Below are positions 17,858-25,382 of a stretch of 64,000 nucleotides of DNA, in pieces (position 1 is the stretch's first letter; the number at the start of each line of letters is the position of its first letter). Below the pieces are notes generated by a model. It made no database searches. It was not told where the DNA came from and was given only the letters and a program-made list of their open reading frames with translations. The position numbers and the translations under genes are program-made. Source of the DNA: Natranaerobius trueperi (GTDB lineage: Bacteria; Bacillota; Natranaerobiia; Natranaerobiales; Natranaerobiaceae); assembly GCF_002216005.1 (NCBI RefSeq), contig NZ_NIQC01000011.1:1-64000 (forward strand). The letters are read 5' to 3'.

Positions 17858-17980
17858 CTAATTCTTTTCTTTATTTTTAATCTCTCTTTCAGACTTTAGT
17901 GCTGGGATAGTAAAGTATCCTAATATCACGAAGTAAAGTCCATAAAAGATAACCATCCAAAGAATGGCTTCACCAACCAT
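17858..17980 (-). CDS. MetS-like small membrane subunit of the NSS transporter
   Basis: A 40-residue frame starting MVGEAILWMVIFYG with one hydrophobic helix (about residues 4-28) and a charged tail ending KNKEKN. AAAGGAGGT sits 5 nt before the ATG. It lies 26 nt downstream of the NSS transporter gene on the same strand and ends at the shared terminator. Small one-helix proteins (MetS) are known obligate partners of NSS transporters such as MetP in Corynebacterium; position, size and ribosome site support that role here. Confidence 0.8.
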   Translation of the reverse strand: MVGEAILWMVIFYGLYFVILGYFTIPALKSEREIKNKEKN

Positions 17981-18006
17981 AATCCTACCTCCTTTAACAC
18001 CTCAAG

Positions 18007-19293
18007 TTACGAGGATTTAGTATATACCGTTGATTTTTCACCTTTAATAGGTTGAGTGTCTTTATTAGTAGATTCAATGTTTGCTTTTTTAGTTAATGGG
18101 CCTTTAACTAAGTTTTCTGCTAGTAGATCGTTTAATAGGTACATAATAATAGCTACAATTCCCCACTGAAAGAACATAGTACCTGTACTTTCAACTTTAA
18201 ATGGGTGCCACCATGTTTCTGGGTACCACCCAATTGACTGATATACCCACCATCCAAAAAGAACTGTAAACATAACCGGAAATAACCTAATTAACCATGA
18301 CCACCAAGGGCCAATTTTCATATCACTTAGTTCATTAGCTGCTGATAGTGCTAGGAAAAAGACAGGGGTTAAGATTGAACCACCAGGCATTTCAGTTAGT
18401 AGTTCAGTCATATAAATAAAGGTTAAACCAGTTCCACCTTCTGCAATAAAAGACTCTGCTTTTGTTACTGTAGGTGCTGTTGCATAAACGGTTGCAACAA
18501 CAGCAGTTCCTGCAAAAAAGCCAGCTAATACATCAGCAAAGCCGATAATAAAGCTATTTCTACCAATGTCTTCTTTTTCACGTGAGTAAACAGCATATAT
18601 CATAAGTACTCCCCAACCGGCACCTGTTGACCATGCAGCTTGAGTGAATGCTTTTAGCCAAACTCGTCGATTTAATAATTGAGGCCAATCAGGTACAAAT
18701 AGATGATGGATACCATCAAATGCTCCTGGTAATGTAAGTGCTCTAATAGCTAGTATAATAATAACGACGAACAGGGAAGGTAATAAAACACTAATTGCTC
18801 GTTCAATACTTTTTATACCTTTATAGATTATTAAGATAGCAAGAATAACAGCAATCAAATGAAACAAAATAGTTTGTGATGGATCTGTGGTAAATGAATT
18901 CCACAGTCCCATAGCGTCAACATCAGAACTGAGTGTACCAGAAAAACTATAAGCTAGATACCTTAAACTCCAACCTGTTACAACACTATAATAAAAGGCA
19001 ATACCTAAAGTACAAAAAGCTAACCATCCACCCATCCAAGTATATTTCTTTCCAGTAAAGTCTCTAAATGAAGCTAAATTACCTAAACGAGTTTTATAAC
19101 CCATATAAAATTCAGCCATAAGTAAAGGAACTGCCCATACAAACACTGCTATAGTAAGTGCAAATAGAAAGGTTCCACCTCCAAACTCTGCAGCAACTTG
19201 TGGAAACCTCCAAATATTGCCTGTCCCAACAGCCATTCCAATAGCTGCACCTATAATAGAAAAGCGGCTACCAAAACTTTCGCGAGCAACCAA
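18007..19293 (-). CDS. Sodium-dependent transporter, NSS (SNF) family
   Basis: A membrane protein of 428 residues with about 11 hydrophobic segments. It imports amino acids or related solutes with Na+. The N-terminal unwound-helix motif AAIGMAVGTGNIWRFPQ (about residues 15-31) is diagnostic. Other helices (AFYYSVVTGWSLRYLAYSF) also fit. The assigned TTG start at 19293 has only a weak AGG upstream, and the frame stays open upstream without an ATG, so the start is uncertain. It forms an operon with the MetS-like peptide. Substrate unknown; alanine, methionine or branched-chain amino acids are typical of bacterial NSS. Confidence 0.9.
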   Translation of the reverse strand: MVARESFGSRFSIIGAAIGMAVGTGNIWRFPQVAAEFGGGTFLFALTIAVFVWAVPLLMAEFYMGYKTRLGNLASFRDFTGKKYTWMGGWLAFCTLGIAFYYSVVTGWSLRYLAYSFSGTLSSDVDAMGLWNSFTTDPSQTILFHLIAVILAILIIYKGIKSIERAISVLLPSLFVVIIILAIRALTLPGAFDGIHHLFVPDWPQLLNRRVWLKAFTQAAWSTGAGWGVLMIYAVYSREKEDIGRNSFIIGFADVLAGFFAGTAVVATVYATAPTVTKAESFIAEGGTGLTFIYMTELLTEMPGGSILTPVFFLALSAANELSDMKIGPWWSWLIRLFPVMFTVLFGWWVYQSIGWYPETWWHPFKVESTGTMFFQWGIVAIIMYLLNDLLAENLVKGPLTKKANIESTNKDTQPIKGEKSTVYTKSS

Positions 19294-19473
19294 AACTCTT
19301 AAACCTGGAGAAAAAGTTCGTGTGATAAAATCACTTATTTCAATGAAAGTAGTGTTTATCTTCCCAAAAGACGGTAAGTCTGTTTGTAATATATTACTGA
19401 TAAACTACTGTAACTAGACTTTTAATGTGATCTATAGCCTTTTCTAAATTAATTAAAAAGTAATAAAAGAAAA

Positions 19474-19500
19474 GGGCTAGTTAATTATTCATAGCCCCAT
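19474..19500 (-). terminator. Terminator downstream of the 19.6-kb minus-strand frame
   Basis: On the minus strand GGGCTA-TGAATAATTAAC-TAGCCC is followed by TTTTCTTTTATT. It supports a real minus-strand transcript ending here. Confidence 0.6.
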
Positions 19501-19571
19501 TACAATTAATATTAAGTGCTTTTGAGAGAAGAAAATAGTCTCGTATATTTTAAAATTAGCCACAAAATCTG

Positions 19572-19940
19572 TTATTCAGGTAAAAAGACTCCAATTTCTT
19601 CAGAACGGCGACAAATACTGTTGGTACAACCAATAACAAAGAAAAAGGCAAGAAGTGCTGGTGGTACTTCCCAACGGAATTCGACTACTCGATCATCTAC
19701 AGGTCTTATAGCACTAATAAGTTGGGTGAATTCAAATGTATCAACACCAGTTGGAAATTGGAAAAACAGTGCTGTAGTTATAGGAATAGAAAAAGTAACT
19801 CTAACAATTGTAAGTGGCTCTAATTGAACGAAGCCGCCTACCATAGAAAGAGGACGACGTTTTTTATCAAGAAATTCTATATCAATAATTTCTGGTATTT
19901 TCTTTTTATCTTCAGTAGAGCACTTTTTTTCATACTTTAT
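19572..19940 (-). CDS. Partial exported-type beta-domain protein, 5' end missing
   Basis: The open frame extends to 19976, but no convincing start or ribosome site exists, and it abuts the truncated phnC. The readable part contains VGGFVQLEPLTIVRV, FQFPTGVDTFEF, VEFRWEVPPALLAFF and a SEEIGVFLPE end, an alternating pattern typical of an Ig-like beta-sandwich domain. It has a terminator downstream. I think it is the 3' end of a gene whose front was lost at the junction with phnC. Function unknown. Confidence 0.5.
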   Translation of the reverse strand: MKYEKKCSTEDKKKIPEIIDIEFLDKKRRPLSMVGGFVQLEPLTIVRVTFSIPITTALFFQFPTGVDTFEFTQLISAIRPVDDRVVEFRWEVPPALLAFFFVIGCTNSICRRSEEIGVFLPE

Positions 19941-20404
19941 TAGCTTTTGCAAGTGATGAATTAAGAAGAGAAGCAATGGAATGCCTTGATCGAGTTGGAC
20001 TGAGTCATTTGGCTAAAAGACGTGCGGATCAGTTATCGGGTGGTCAAAAGCAACGAGTAGCTATAGACCGAATGCTAATACAAAAGGCTGAACTCGTGTT
20101 GGCAGATGAACCAATAGCTAGTTTAGATCCTAAAGCAGGTAGAGAAGTAATGGATCTATTATGTGAAGTTGTTCGGGAAAGAGATTTAACCGTTATCTGT
20201 GTGTTACATCAGATGGATGTTGCTATGGATTACGGTGAAAGAATTATTGGTTTGAAAAATGGAGAACTAGTCTTAGATAATGATGTTAAAAATATTTCTA
20301 CGGAGCGTTTACAGTCTCTCTATGAAGACGGATCTCAAAAGGATACAGAAAATAATAATACAACTTATAATTTTGTTGAAAGGCCTGTGGTATCTCATGT
20401 CTAA
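19937..20404 (+). pseudogene. phnC: 5'-truncated phosphonate ABC transporter ATPase
   Basis: The frame retains LSGGQKQRVAI (signature), LVLADEPIASLDP (Walker B) and the C-terminal switch region (VLHQMDVA). Everything before about the middle of the protein is missing, including Walker A. PhnC-like sequence can be traced back to about 19937 (FASDELRREA), and an ATG at 19976 is the first internal start. VAIDRML replaces the usual VAIARAL. The piece overlaps phnE by 8 nt. It cannot bind ATP without Walker A. Confidence 0.8.
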
Positions 20405-21200
20405 AGTTGACAACCTAAATGAAAATATGCCTGCTAGATTTAAACGTCCTTCAATAATAACATGGATTAGCATGGTGATTTTTTTAGCCTTTTTCATGCA
20501 TGGATTATATATAGCTGATATCACTGTAGAACGAGCATTTGGCGGAATTGTAAATGTGGGACATTTCGTATATAATGCTTTTCCACCTGATATAACTAGA
20601 ATAGGACATGCCTCTAAAGCTATGTTTGAAACTTTTGAAATGGCTTTAGTGGGCACTACTATTGGAGTCATAATGAGTGTACCTATAGCACTCTTGGCAT
20701 CTAGTAACACAACTCCTCATAGCTTAGTAAGCAGTGTAACTAGAGGGCTTGTGTCTATGGTTAGAACTATACCTGACTTAATTTGGGCTTTAATATTTGT
20801 GATTTCGGTAGGGTTAGGTCCTTTTGCTGGGATACTTACCATTATGGTTGATACAGTAGGATTTTGTGGGAGATTTTTTTCTGAACGGATAGAAGAGATA
20901 GATTCAGGGCCGGTAGAAGCATTAGAAGCAACTGGTGGGTCTGGTGTAGGAGTGATTGTAGGTTCGGTTATTCCAGCGGCCTTTCCATCCTTTGTTGCTA
21001 CTAGTTTGTATGCAGTAGAAAAATCAATACGGTCGGCTGTAGTTTTGGGATTAGTAGGAGCTGGTGGAATTGGTGTTGAATTATCAACAGCTATGCAGTT
21101 AAGAAGATTTAATGAAGCTTTAATGATTATTTTAGTTATACTTGTGGTAGTAATATTTGTGGAACAAATTTCCTCAAATATCAGAAAAAAAGTTATCTAG
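20397..21200 (+). CDS. phnE: Phosphonate-type ABC transporter permease
   Basis: A membrane permease of 267 residues with about six helices. The EAA-like loop reads PVEALEATGGSGVGVI. It normally works with PhnC and the binding protein PhnD to import phosphonates or phosphate. The start ATG at 20397 lies inside the 3' end of phnC, the usual coupling. Because phnC is truncated and no phnD is in view, this transporter is probably inactive unless it is served by another ATPase. It is followed by a clear terminator. Confidence 0.85.
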   Translation: MSKVDNLNENMPARFKRPSIITWISMVIFLAFFMHGLYIADITVERAFGGIVNVGHFVYNAFPPDITRIGHASKAMFETFEMALVGTTIGVIMSVPIALLASSNTTPHSLVSSVTRGLVSMVRTIPDLIWALIFVISVGLGPFAGILTIMVDTVGFCGRFFSERIEEIDSGPVEALEATGGSGVGVIVGSVIPAAFPSFVATSLYAVEKSIRSAVVLGLVGAGGIGVELSTAMQLRRFNEALMIILVILVVVIFVEQISSNIRKKVI

Positions 21201-21210
21201 TAAAATACTC

Positions 21211-21249
21211 AGCCCAGAATTGGTTTAACAACTTATTCTGGGCTTTTTT
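21211..21249 (+). terminator. Terminator after phnE
   Basis: AGCCCAGAAT and ATTCTGGGCT form a 10-bp stem followed by T6. Confidence 0.9.
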
Positions 21250-21400
21250 GTAAGCACTAAATCACCTTATTGTACTATAAAGTTGGGTTTAAAAATATAC
21301 AAGATTTACAGCGAAAAATGGTAAGATAATAAATTAGTTGGTTTGTCCTTAGATGACATGACCATGAAACGATACAATAACTATAACATTTTTCAATTCT

Positions 21401-21445
21401 AATCCTATTGGGAAGGGTTCTACCTTCACAATAGGATTTTTTTTA
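21401..21445 (+). terminator. Hairpin with T run in the phnE-uppP gap
   Basis: AATCCTATTG and CAATAGGATT pair around a 17-nt loop and are followed by T8. No gene precedes it after the phnE terminator. It may end a short leader RNA upstream of uppP or be a relic. The rest of 21250-21546 shows nothing else. Confidence 0.65.
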
Positions 21446-21546
21446 ACATAAAATTAACTTAGTTATAACAAGTGTTTAATAATAATCGCTTACAATTAGA
21501 GTGACAAAATCAGCACAAACAAAGTAAAGAAAGGGGATAATTAGAT

Positions 21547-22359
21547 ATGGTTGATCTATATACTTGGTTACAATATATTTTTTTAGGAATTCTTCAAGGA
21601 GCTACTGAACCTCTTCCCATTTCTTCTAGTGGTCATTTAGTGATAGCTCAACATTTATTTGGTATTAAAACACCGGATCTACATTTAGAGGTTTTTCTAA
21701 ATGGTGCTTCGTTATTTGCAGTCTTTTTTATCTATAAAGACGATATAATTAAGTTAATTCTAGACCTACTTGTCTATTTCCGAAATCCTCGTGAAAATGA
21801 CAGTACCCCTCTAAAATTTAGTTTGTTATTAGTGATAGCCACTATACCGGCAGTTATTATAGGTGGATTTCTTTCTGATTTTATTGGAGGAGAGTTAACC
21901 AATGTCCGTACTGTAGCCGTTTCCTTATTAGTTACAGGTATAGCTCTATGGTTGATCAGGAAGTTACGTGGTACTAAGCAAGATTCCGATATATCTTTTG
22001 TAGATGCTCTGATTATTGGAGGAGCTCAATCCTTGGCTTTGGCTCCAGGTATTAGTCGATCGGGTGCTACAGTAGTTGCCGGACTAGGAAAAAAATTAGC
22101 TCCTGATGTGGCTTTGAAATTTTCTTTTTTTATGTCTATACCGGTTAGTATCGGAAGTTTAGTTTTTGAAAGCGGTTCTATTTTAACAGCATTGACAACT
22201 CCAGGATTATTATTACCTTATTTGTTAGCTTTTGTAGTAGCAATTGTGATTTCCATTTTATCTATTAAATTATTGATTAATTTAGTTACCAATGGTAATC
22301 TAATTTATTTTTCAGGTTATTGTTTGATATTATCTTTATTGCTTTTGATGTTTAGATAA
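21547..22359 (+). CDS. uppP: Undecaprenyl-diphosphatase
   Basis: A polytopic membrane enzyme of 270 residues that dephosphorylates undecaprenyl pyrophosphate to recycle the lipid carrier for peptidoglycan and other wall polymers; it can confer bacitracin tolerance. The two family motifs are present: GATEPLPISSSGH (about residues 17-29) and PGISRSGATV (about 165-174), with the conserved Glu, Ser and Arg positions. AAAGGGG precedes the ATG. It lies upstream of a response regulator, with about 80 nt between them, so possible co-transcription is only inferred. Confidence 0.96.
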   Translation: MVDLYTWLQYIFLGILQGATEPLPISSSGHLVIAQHLFGIKTPDLHLEVFLNGASLFAVFFIYKDDIIKLILDLLVYFRNPRENDSTPLKFSLLLVIATIPAVIIGGFLSDFIGGELTNVRTVAVSLLVTGIALWLIRKLRGTKQDSDISFVDALIIGGAQSLALAPGISRSGATVVAGLGKKLAPDVALKFSFFMSIPVSIGSLVFESGSILTALTTPGLLLPYLLAFVVAIVISILSIKLLINLVTNGNLIYFSGYCLILSLLLLMFR

Positions 22360-22438
22360 TTTATGTCTAAAAGTAATTAATCAGACGTGCTATGAAAGCA
22401 TTTCGAAACTAACTCTATTGTAGTAAGGATGGTGTTAT

Positions 22439-23176
22439 ATGTCGCATAAAATTTTATTAGTAGAAGATGATTGTAATATAGCAAAGCTAATTGTTTATGA
22501 ATTAAAAAAAGAAGGTTTTCAAGTTTGTCATGTAGCTGATGGAAAAAGTGCCATTAACAAAGTTCTAGCTGAATATTTTGATTTAGTTATCTTAGACCTC
22601 ATGATTCCAAAAGTGGACGGGGCAGAAGTATGTAAATCGATTCGTACTAATATTAGCCACCGATATATGCCTGTAATTATAGTTTCTGCTAAAGATGATG
22701 ATATAGATAAAATTATTGGTTTAGAGCTGGGGGCAGATGATTATATAACTAAACCTTTTAATAAGAGGGAGTTAACAGCTCGGGTGAAAGCTCACTTGAG
22801 AAGAGAGCAGTTATTAGAGTTGATTAATGGTGATAAGGCTTATAAGTCAAGTGATCATACTAATAATGAAACGATTCAAGTGGGCTCTTTAGTTATGAAC
22901 CTTAATAAGCACCAAGCTTTTATAGATAATAAAAAGCTACAGTTAACATCAAAAGAATTTGAGCTACTTAGATTTTTAGCTTTATCACCTGGGCAAGTAT
23001 TTACTAGAAATGAGTTGTTAGAAAACATTTGGAAAACTAAATATCGTGATCAAAAGACTGTAGATGTTCATATACGGTATATTAGGCAAAAGATAGCTGA
23101 TACTGGATGGGATCAACAATTGATAGAAACAGTTCGTGGAATAGGGTATAGAGTGATTGATGATACAAAAGAATAA
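22439..23176 (+). CDS. OmpR/PhoB-family response regulator, orphan
   Basis: 245 residues: an N-terminal receiver domain (acidic VEDD, phospho-acceptor Asp in LVILDLMIPKVDG near residue 53, Thr/Ser region IIVSAKDDD, Lys in ITKPF) and a C-terminal winged-helix DNA-binding domain (about 145-240, LTSKEFELLRFLA and VDVHIRYIRQKI). No histidine kinase gene is adjacent, so its partner lies elsewhere. Its location behind uppP hints at envelope-stress control, which is inference. Confidence 0.93.
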   Translation: MSHKILLVEDDCNIAKLIVYELKKEGFQVCHVADGKSAINKVLAEYFDLVILDLMIPKVDGAEVCKSIRTNISHRYMPVIIVSAKDDDIDKIIGLELGADDYITKPFNKRELTARVKAHLRREQLLELINGDKAYKSSDHTNNETIQVGSLVMNLNKHQAFIDNKKLQLTSKEFELLRFLALSPGQVFTRNELLENIWKTKYRDQKTVDVHIRYIRQKIADTGWDQQLIETVRGIGYRVIDDTKE

Positions 23177-23184
23177 AAACAGTT

Positions 23185-23218
23185 TAAGGCCTTAATTTTG
23201 TGAGGCCTTATTTTTTTA
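23185..23218 (+). terminator. Terminator after the response regulator
   Basis: TAAGGCCT-TAATTTTGTG-AGGCCTTA is followed by T7. Confidence 0.9.
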
Positions 23219-23378
23219 TTTAATTTAACCTTGATTTACAGCCACTATAGCAACACCTTTTTTAAATATTAGCCAAATACTATTCCATTTATTGTTACGT
23301 TGTTGAGATTTTGACTGTGATTTTTTTCATTATAAAGGAGGATTTTTAAAAAAAACAGAGAATTGAATAATATTAAGA

Positions 23379-23494
23379 ACGGTATGTCAAAACATGCATA
23401 ACGATATGTCAATGTCTTTAAAAGTACAGAAACGACAATTATTTCATCATTCAACCATTTTTTTTGCTATCGTTATGGCGCGACAAACATATCG
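23379..23494 (+). promoter_or_regulatory. Unassigned regulatory leader with direct and competing inverted repeats
   Basis: Upstream of the 23.5-31 kb operon, ACGGTATGTCAA (23379-23390) and ACGATATGTCAA (23401-23412) repeat directly, 22 nt apart. CATAACGAT (23397-23405) is a perfect inverse of ATCGTTATG (23469-23477). CGATATGT (23402-23409) is a perfect inverse of ACATATCG (23487-23494). The two pairings share bases and exclude each other in RNA. The TAACGATAT core also recalls ModE half-sites. It could be a repressor operator or a riboswitch; no known class is recognised. Confidence 0.45.
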
Positions 23495-23550
23495 AGTTAA
23501 GTAACTAAAAACTATAACAAAATTATTTTAATGAAAGGAGCTAACTTTCT

Positions 23551-24735
23551 ATGTTTAAATCACTATTAAAAATGTTTGTGATTATTTTATCAATTTTTGT
23601 GCTAGTCGGATGTGGAGGGGGACAAGCTGATACAAATGTGGATGAGGAAGAAAGTTCCTCTGAAGATGTAAAAACAGAAGCAGAAGGAAACGATTATCCC
23701 GGAGAGGAAGATGTAGTAACTATTGTTTGTGATCAAGATGGGGAAATTGAAATTAGTGTAGAAGAGCTTATGGAACTTGATTCTGTTACAGAAGAAATTG
23801 TGAGAAGAGATGATGATGGAGAGATTGAGGACGAATATCCGATTCAAGGTGTATTATTTAAAGAGATGCTGGATTCTATCGATTGGGATCATGATACCGT
23901 AGATACCATTCGCTTGACTGCTGGTGACGGTTATTCAGTAGAGGTACCTAATAATATTTTAGCCAATAATGAGGTTATTTTGGCGTATGAGATAGATAAT
24001 GAACCACTTTACGATGATACTAGACCTCTGAGAGCTTTCATTCCAGAAGAAGAAGCAATGTATTGGGTTAGTAATTTGGTGGAAATAGAGTTATCTAGTA
24101 TTAGTTCAAGGACCGATGCGGACGCTGATTCAGATGGCCATGATAGTGAAGAAGCATCTTCCTTAGAAGAGATAGTATTTTTAGAAACTAAAGTATCTGA
24201 AATGGAGAACTTTGAGTATGAAGGAGAAGAAAAAGGAAAAGCTGTTGCGACTTCTGATCTATTAGGAGACTTAGAAGTTTCTGATGAAATTTACCTATTA
24301 GCTTCTGATGGTTTTGACAAAAATGAAGAGCTAGATACCTTTATGGATGCTTATATCCTTACTCAAGGTGAAGATGTCCCAGCTTTTAGATCACCTGACC
24401 TTCCTAGAGGTATGCATGTGAGAGATCTCACCTGGATTTCAGCAGGTAGTGTAGGGTTTTTCTCAATTGAACAGGGGTTAGAAAAGTTTGATGAGAAAAC
24501 TGTGGAAGAAGATACCGGTGTATCTTTTCTAGAGTTGACCCAAGAATTTGATCTACAAAAATCTGAGAAATACATATTAGAAGCTGAAGATGGATATTCA
24601 GTGGAGATAGAACATGACGATTTATCATCTGGAATTGTGTATATTAGTGATAGTGAAGAAGTATCTTCAGTATTTGATGGATTGCCTAGAAATACTGCTG
24701 TAAACGATCTTAAGTCTATTCGTGTGGTAGAGTAA
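23551..24735 (+). CDS. Lipoprotein with two non-catalytic domains like the sulfite-oxidase molybdopterin fold
   Basis: 394 residues with a lipoprotein signal (hydrophobic stretch ending LVGCGGG, lipid Cys at residue 21) and an acidic linker. Domain 1 (about 55-180) contains PIQGVLFKEML, TAGDGYSVEVP and VILAYEIDNEPL. This is the pattern of short proteins assigned to the oxidoreductase molybdopterin-binding family (PF00174-like). Domain 2 (about 205-394) is a more divergent copy pair with LASDGFDKNEE and EAEDGYSVEIE. The catalytic Cys region of true sulfite oxidases is not evident. It is the first gene of the ECF operon. It is proposed to capture a ligand outside the cell; the ligand is inferred only. 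Confidence 0.65.
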   Translation: MFKSLLKMFVIILSIFVLVGCGGGQADTNVDEEESSSEDVKTEAEGNDYPGEEDVVTIVCDQDGEIEISVEELMELDSVTEEIVRRDDDGEIEDEYPIQGVLFKEMLDSIDWDHDTVDTIRLTAGDGYSVEVPNNILANNEVILAYEIDNEPLYDDTRPLRAFIPEEEAMYWVSNLVEIELSSISSRTDADADSDGHDSEEASSLEEIVFLETKVSEMENFEYEGEEKGKAVATSDLLGDLEVSDEIYLLASDGFDKNEELDTFMDAYILTQGEDVPAFRSPDLPRGMHVRDLTWISAGSVGFFSIEQGLEKFDEKTVEEDTGVSFLELTQEFDLQKSEKYILEAEDGYSVEIEHDDLSSGIVYISDSEEVSSVFDGLPRNTAVNDLKSIRVVE

Positions 24736-24752
24736 AGAGATAGATTAGCTTT

Positions 24753-25337
24753 TTGAGAGGTGTGGTTAACGTGGCGACAGAAAAAACTTATTCAGGTAAT
24801 TCGTTGTTAAATAAATTTTCTATATTCGATTTGATTGTGATATCTCTCATGGCATGTCTGGGGATTGCCATCAAACCTGTTATTGTACCATTAGCTCATA
24901 TCATAACTGGGCCTTTATTTATACCCGGTGGTGTGGTAGCTGGTGGTTTTTACATGATGTGGCTTGTCATGGGAGCAGGACTTGTAGGTAAACTTGGAAC
25001 CGCTACATTGATTGCAATAGTTCAAGCCATTGTGATTATGGCTATTGGTTTCTTTGGAACTCACGGATTTATGAGTGTTTTTACATATATTTTACCCGGT
25101 CTTTTTGTAGATTTGGTTTTCCTTATCTCTCGACACAGAGGATGTTGTGTAGGATGCTGTTTTGTTGCCGGAATAGCTGCTAATATTAGCGGTACATTTC
25201 TAGTGAATATAGTATTTTTTAGACTGCCGATAATCCCATTATTATTAAGTTTATCAGCTGCAGCTCTGTCAGGAGGTCTAGGAGGGATTATTTCTAATGC
25301 TGTTGTAAAGCAGTTTAAAGAAAAACTGGCCTGGTAG
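24753..25337 (+). CDS. ECF transporter substrate-binding S component, unknown substrate
   Basis: An integral membrane protein of 194 residues with five or six helices. It has the ECF S-component look: ISLMACLGIAIKP, then GPLFIPGGVVAGGFYMMW and a small-residue-rich C-terminal helix (LSAAALSGGLGGIIS). It forms the membrane pocket of an energy-coupling-factor importer. The energising genes (two ATPases and EcfT) lie 2 kb downstream in the same operon, so this is a dedicated (group I) system. A possible better start is the GTG at 24771 (MATEKTYSG) just after GGTGTGG. The HRGCCVGCC loop near residue 130 is odd. It is not one of the vitamin-specific S families I can name. Confidence 0.75.
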   Translation: MRGVVNVATEKTYSGNSLLNKFSIFDLIVISLMACLGIAIKPVIVPLAHIITGPLFIPGGVVAGGFYMMWLVMGAGLVGKLGTATLIAIVQAIVIMAIGFFGTHGFMSVFTYILPGLFVDLVFLISRHRGCCVGCCFVAGIAANISGTFLVNIVFFRLPIIPLLLSLSAAALSGGLGGIISNAVVKQFKEKLAW

Positions 25338-25382
25338 ATATTTAGGTCGTTAAGAAGGCATGTAGTAGCAGGAGGTGAATCT

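Noticed and set aside
19976-20404. Full-length ABC ATPase
   Set aside because: Walker A and the first half of the domain are missing, so it is listed as a truncated phnC.
22391-22403. GACGTGCTATGAA shared with about 51163
   Set aside because: A 13-nt match is expected by chance many times in a window of this size, and the contexts differ.
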